Part shown: positions 61,003 through 64,000 of the stretch, one piece after another | Layout: each line of letters starts with the position of its first letter | How positions within the stretch are numbered: position 1 is the stretch's first letter | From: Chrysomallon squamiferum | Lineage: Eukaryota; Mollusca; Gastropoda; Neomphalida; Peltospiridae | Length of the DNA: 64,000 nucleotides | Reading direction: 5' to 3' | Assembly: GCA_012295275.1 (NCBI GenBank) | Contig: CM022670.1 | Coordinates: forward strand, 25,486,755-25,550,754 | Notes under the pieces: generated by a model | What the model was told of the DNA's origin: nothing | Database searches by the model: none | Seen by the model: the letters and a program-made list of their open reading frames with translations, nothing else | Program-made: the position numbers and the translations under genes

Positions 61003-61250
61003 TTCGAAAGAAAGGTCCTAGTACCATTGTAAGAGGAGTGAACAAATGGCACGTGGAGGAAAACAAATTTCGGGATTATGCGCATTATCCTACCAACTAC
61101 TGTAATGGCTATTTTGTATTGATACCACGTGACACCATACGGCCATTGTATCGAACATCATAATTTACTGCCTTCTTCTGGGTTGTCGATGTTTACCTGT
61201 ACGGGTTACTTCCAGATAAAATGCTTATGTTCACTATGAAGATATCTGTT
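61003..61250 (+). pseudogene. Plus-strand GT31 fragment, copy 5
   Basis: Nearly identical to 39646-39892, with both deletion junctions shared, including 'gatatctg' to 'tttgttttttg'. Some private changes, for example VVDVYLYG for VDDVYLYG. Confidence 0.8.
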
Positions 61251-62299
<1,049 letters not shown>

Positions 62300-62470
62300 T
62301 CATATGAATACTTATTTTAACCACACATTTATATTAACAATTATTAAATGTCATATATTCTCTGAAATATAATAATAACAAAATGATTTAATTTTAATTT
62401 TTTAATTTAATTGTTTTTAATAATTAGAGTATTATTATCAAAAATATTATGTACAGTCTGTTATGTACTC

Positions 62471-62500
62471 CTATTTCTTTCCCACTGTGGAAGTAACATT
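62471..62500 (-). pseudogene. Deletion scar: last bases of a GT31 gene
   Basis: Identical junction to 41161 and 56999. Confidence 0.85.
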
Positions 62501-64000
62501 TTTCATTATAAACATATGTTTACCTTGTATATAACAACGTTCTGTATCTTTGTTAACATAAAACGTATATATTAATTGTTTATGATATTATATTTGTTAT
62601 TTAGTCACAGATATGTACTGAAATTATGTGCTGAAAAAATCATTAGTGCACAAAATTCCATTTTTAAAGTTCGATTAAACAGCAGAAATAAACCGTTCAA
62701 ATATGTGTTATTTTCATAGAGCAAATGAAGTTTCGCAATGTGTATATAAAATACACAGCTCAGTACAAGCACATTATGATGCAATTTGATATTTCTTTTG
62801 TGTTGCTCGAAAATATATATATTTGTTAAATCAACCAAGAAAAGAAATTCAATATATTAACCTTAATTAGTGATTATTCATCAATGAGAGAGCTTGAGTT
62901 AAAAGAAGATAAGTTAATGTACATGTTTTTACATTGCATGTAGTAAATTCGCGAAGCTAGAAAAATGATATCTACTCAGAATCTATTCCTTTTCTGTTCT
63001 CATATCACACAAAATTAGTATCTCCATCGTAGGCATTTTATAATAGGAAGTGCTTGTTCTACTCGGCATCACTACCCTACCTGTTCAACAGTCGAAGCCA
63101 TATCCACACTTACTTACCATCTGCAAAGGGGTGAATTACATACTAACTACCAGAGTTATAATGAAATACTGTCTGAAGCCGTAGTAAAGAAAGTATTTGA
63201 AACCCTCTCGTCCTTATCAGTTTATATGCTCTGAACGGTTGCCTTGTAGAAACTTGTATTGTTATTTTGGACAGTGCACAGACATATTACGTATTTTCTA
63301 GTTCAGAATAATGCATTAAATTTGAAGATAACAGTGGCAAGAAAAAAATATTATAATTATTATGCCGTAATGGTTTTGAAATATCATATAACCCTCTCAT
63401 CCTTATCACTTTAAATGTTGGGAACAATTGCCTTGTAAGATCTTGATTTCTTATTTTGAACAGTCGCAGACATATTACCTATCTTCCATTTCAGAATAAT
63501 ACATTAAATTTAAAGATAACAGTGGCAAGAAAAAGATATAATAATCATTATGCCGGTATGTTGTTTGTTTTGTAATACCATATATATCTTAATAATATTT
63601 TAAAATACATAAATATTCAGAAGTGGTAGTATGATACATTTAAACTCTTTCAAAGTACTCTGAATTGATACCAGTAGTGATTAATCAATTTGAAAATACC
63701 AGCTGTCCAATTTATTTGTATGTAAAGTATCTTGAGTATCTATTATTTGAGGCACGAATAGAGAAAACAGTGTATAAAAGGTAATCAGCCAACGAGAGTT
63801 AGGTGATCTAGTTTTGTTAATTTCATATGATACATTATATTTTAGCCCTTCATGATGTCATGAAGGTTTAAGCTCACTATGCCCGCCGTGTGTGGCGATT
63901 AGAAAAGAATTTAGTGATACGGCTGAAGGTTTTAATCGCTATAGTCAGTTTCATTAAAGTGAACAATTACTCAGAATCCAAGCCGATCTAGAAGATCCAC
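62501..64000. repeat. Recent duplicate of 41.19-42.70 kb, running off the window
   Basis: Very few differences from 41191-42700 over ~1.5 kb, including the left part of the inverted segment (from about 63885). The window ends before the position where the 44.17 kb transposon insertion would occur. No gene. Confidence 0.8.

Overview
This is a stretch of a eukaryotic, most likely molluscan (best guess cephalopod), nuclear genome. It is strongly AT-rich and full of microsatellites: long (GA)n, (CA)n, (ATAC)n, (AAT)n and (CAA)n tracts. Real genes are sparse, and there are conventional spliceosomal 3' splice sites, decayed DNA-transposon proteins (FLYWCH/MULE and KRBA2-like) and a short motif resembling one remembered from molluscan repeats. 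No bacterial gene organisation, tRNA, rRNA or CRISPR array was seen. The organism is an inference, not something the sequence states outright.

The window is a degenerate tandem array built from one ancestral unit that contains a GT31-family (beta-1,3-galactosyltransferase type) gene on the minus strand. Four copies have a complete, uninterrupted coding sequence (7202-8359, 20099-21256, 26967-28121, 49190-50347). A fifth (33815-34973) is frameshifted near its C-terminus. All five have a single-exon coding region preceded by a conserved splice acceptor in the 5' UTR. A more divergent minus-strand copy at 14.0-14.7 kb is a pseudogene. Three further unit copies (41.2, 57.0, 62.5 kb) and one local site (6.9 kb) keep only the last bases of the gene.

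On the plus strand, each unit carried a second, divergent GT31 relative (3.8-4.6 kb, 18.3-19.1 kb, fragments at 39.6, 55.0 and 61.0 kb). All are dead, and the two longest share the same pair of stop codons. Upstream of it lie degenerate copies of an unrecognised two-membrane-segment protein (3.1, 17.3, 26.4, 33.0 kb) and an unrecognised exon-like ORF (1.55, 38.7, 54.1, 60.1 kb).

Layout by eye: unit 1, 1-15.59 kb; unit 2, 15.59-26.15 kb; unit 3, 26.15-32.3 kb; unit 4, 32.3-48.23 kb, including a ~2.5 kb transposon-like insertion at 44.17-46.73 kb; a 200-N assembly gap; unit 5, 48.43-57.1 kb; unit 6, 57.1 kb to the window end, which nearly repeats 39.6-42.7 kb. Shared deletion scars, shared stops and a small inversion make it possible to order many of the duplication events. 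Diagnostic differences between the intact genes form a patchwork that suggests gene conversion. All block boundaries are visual estimates.
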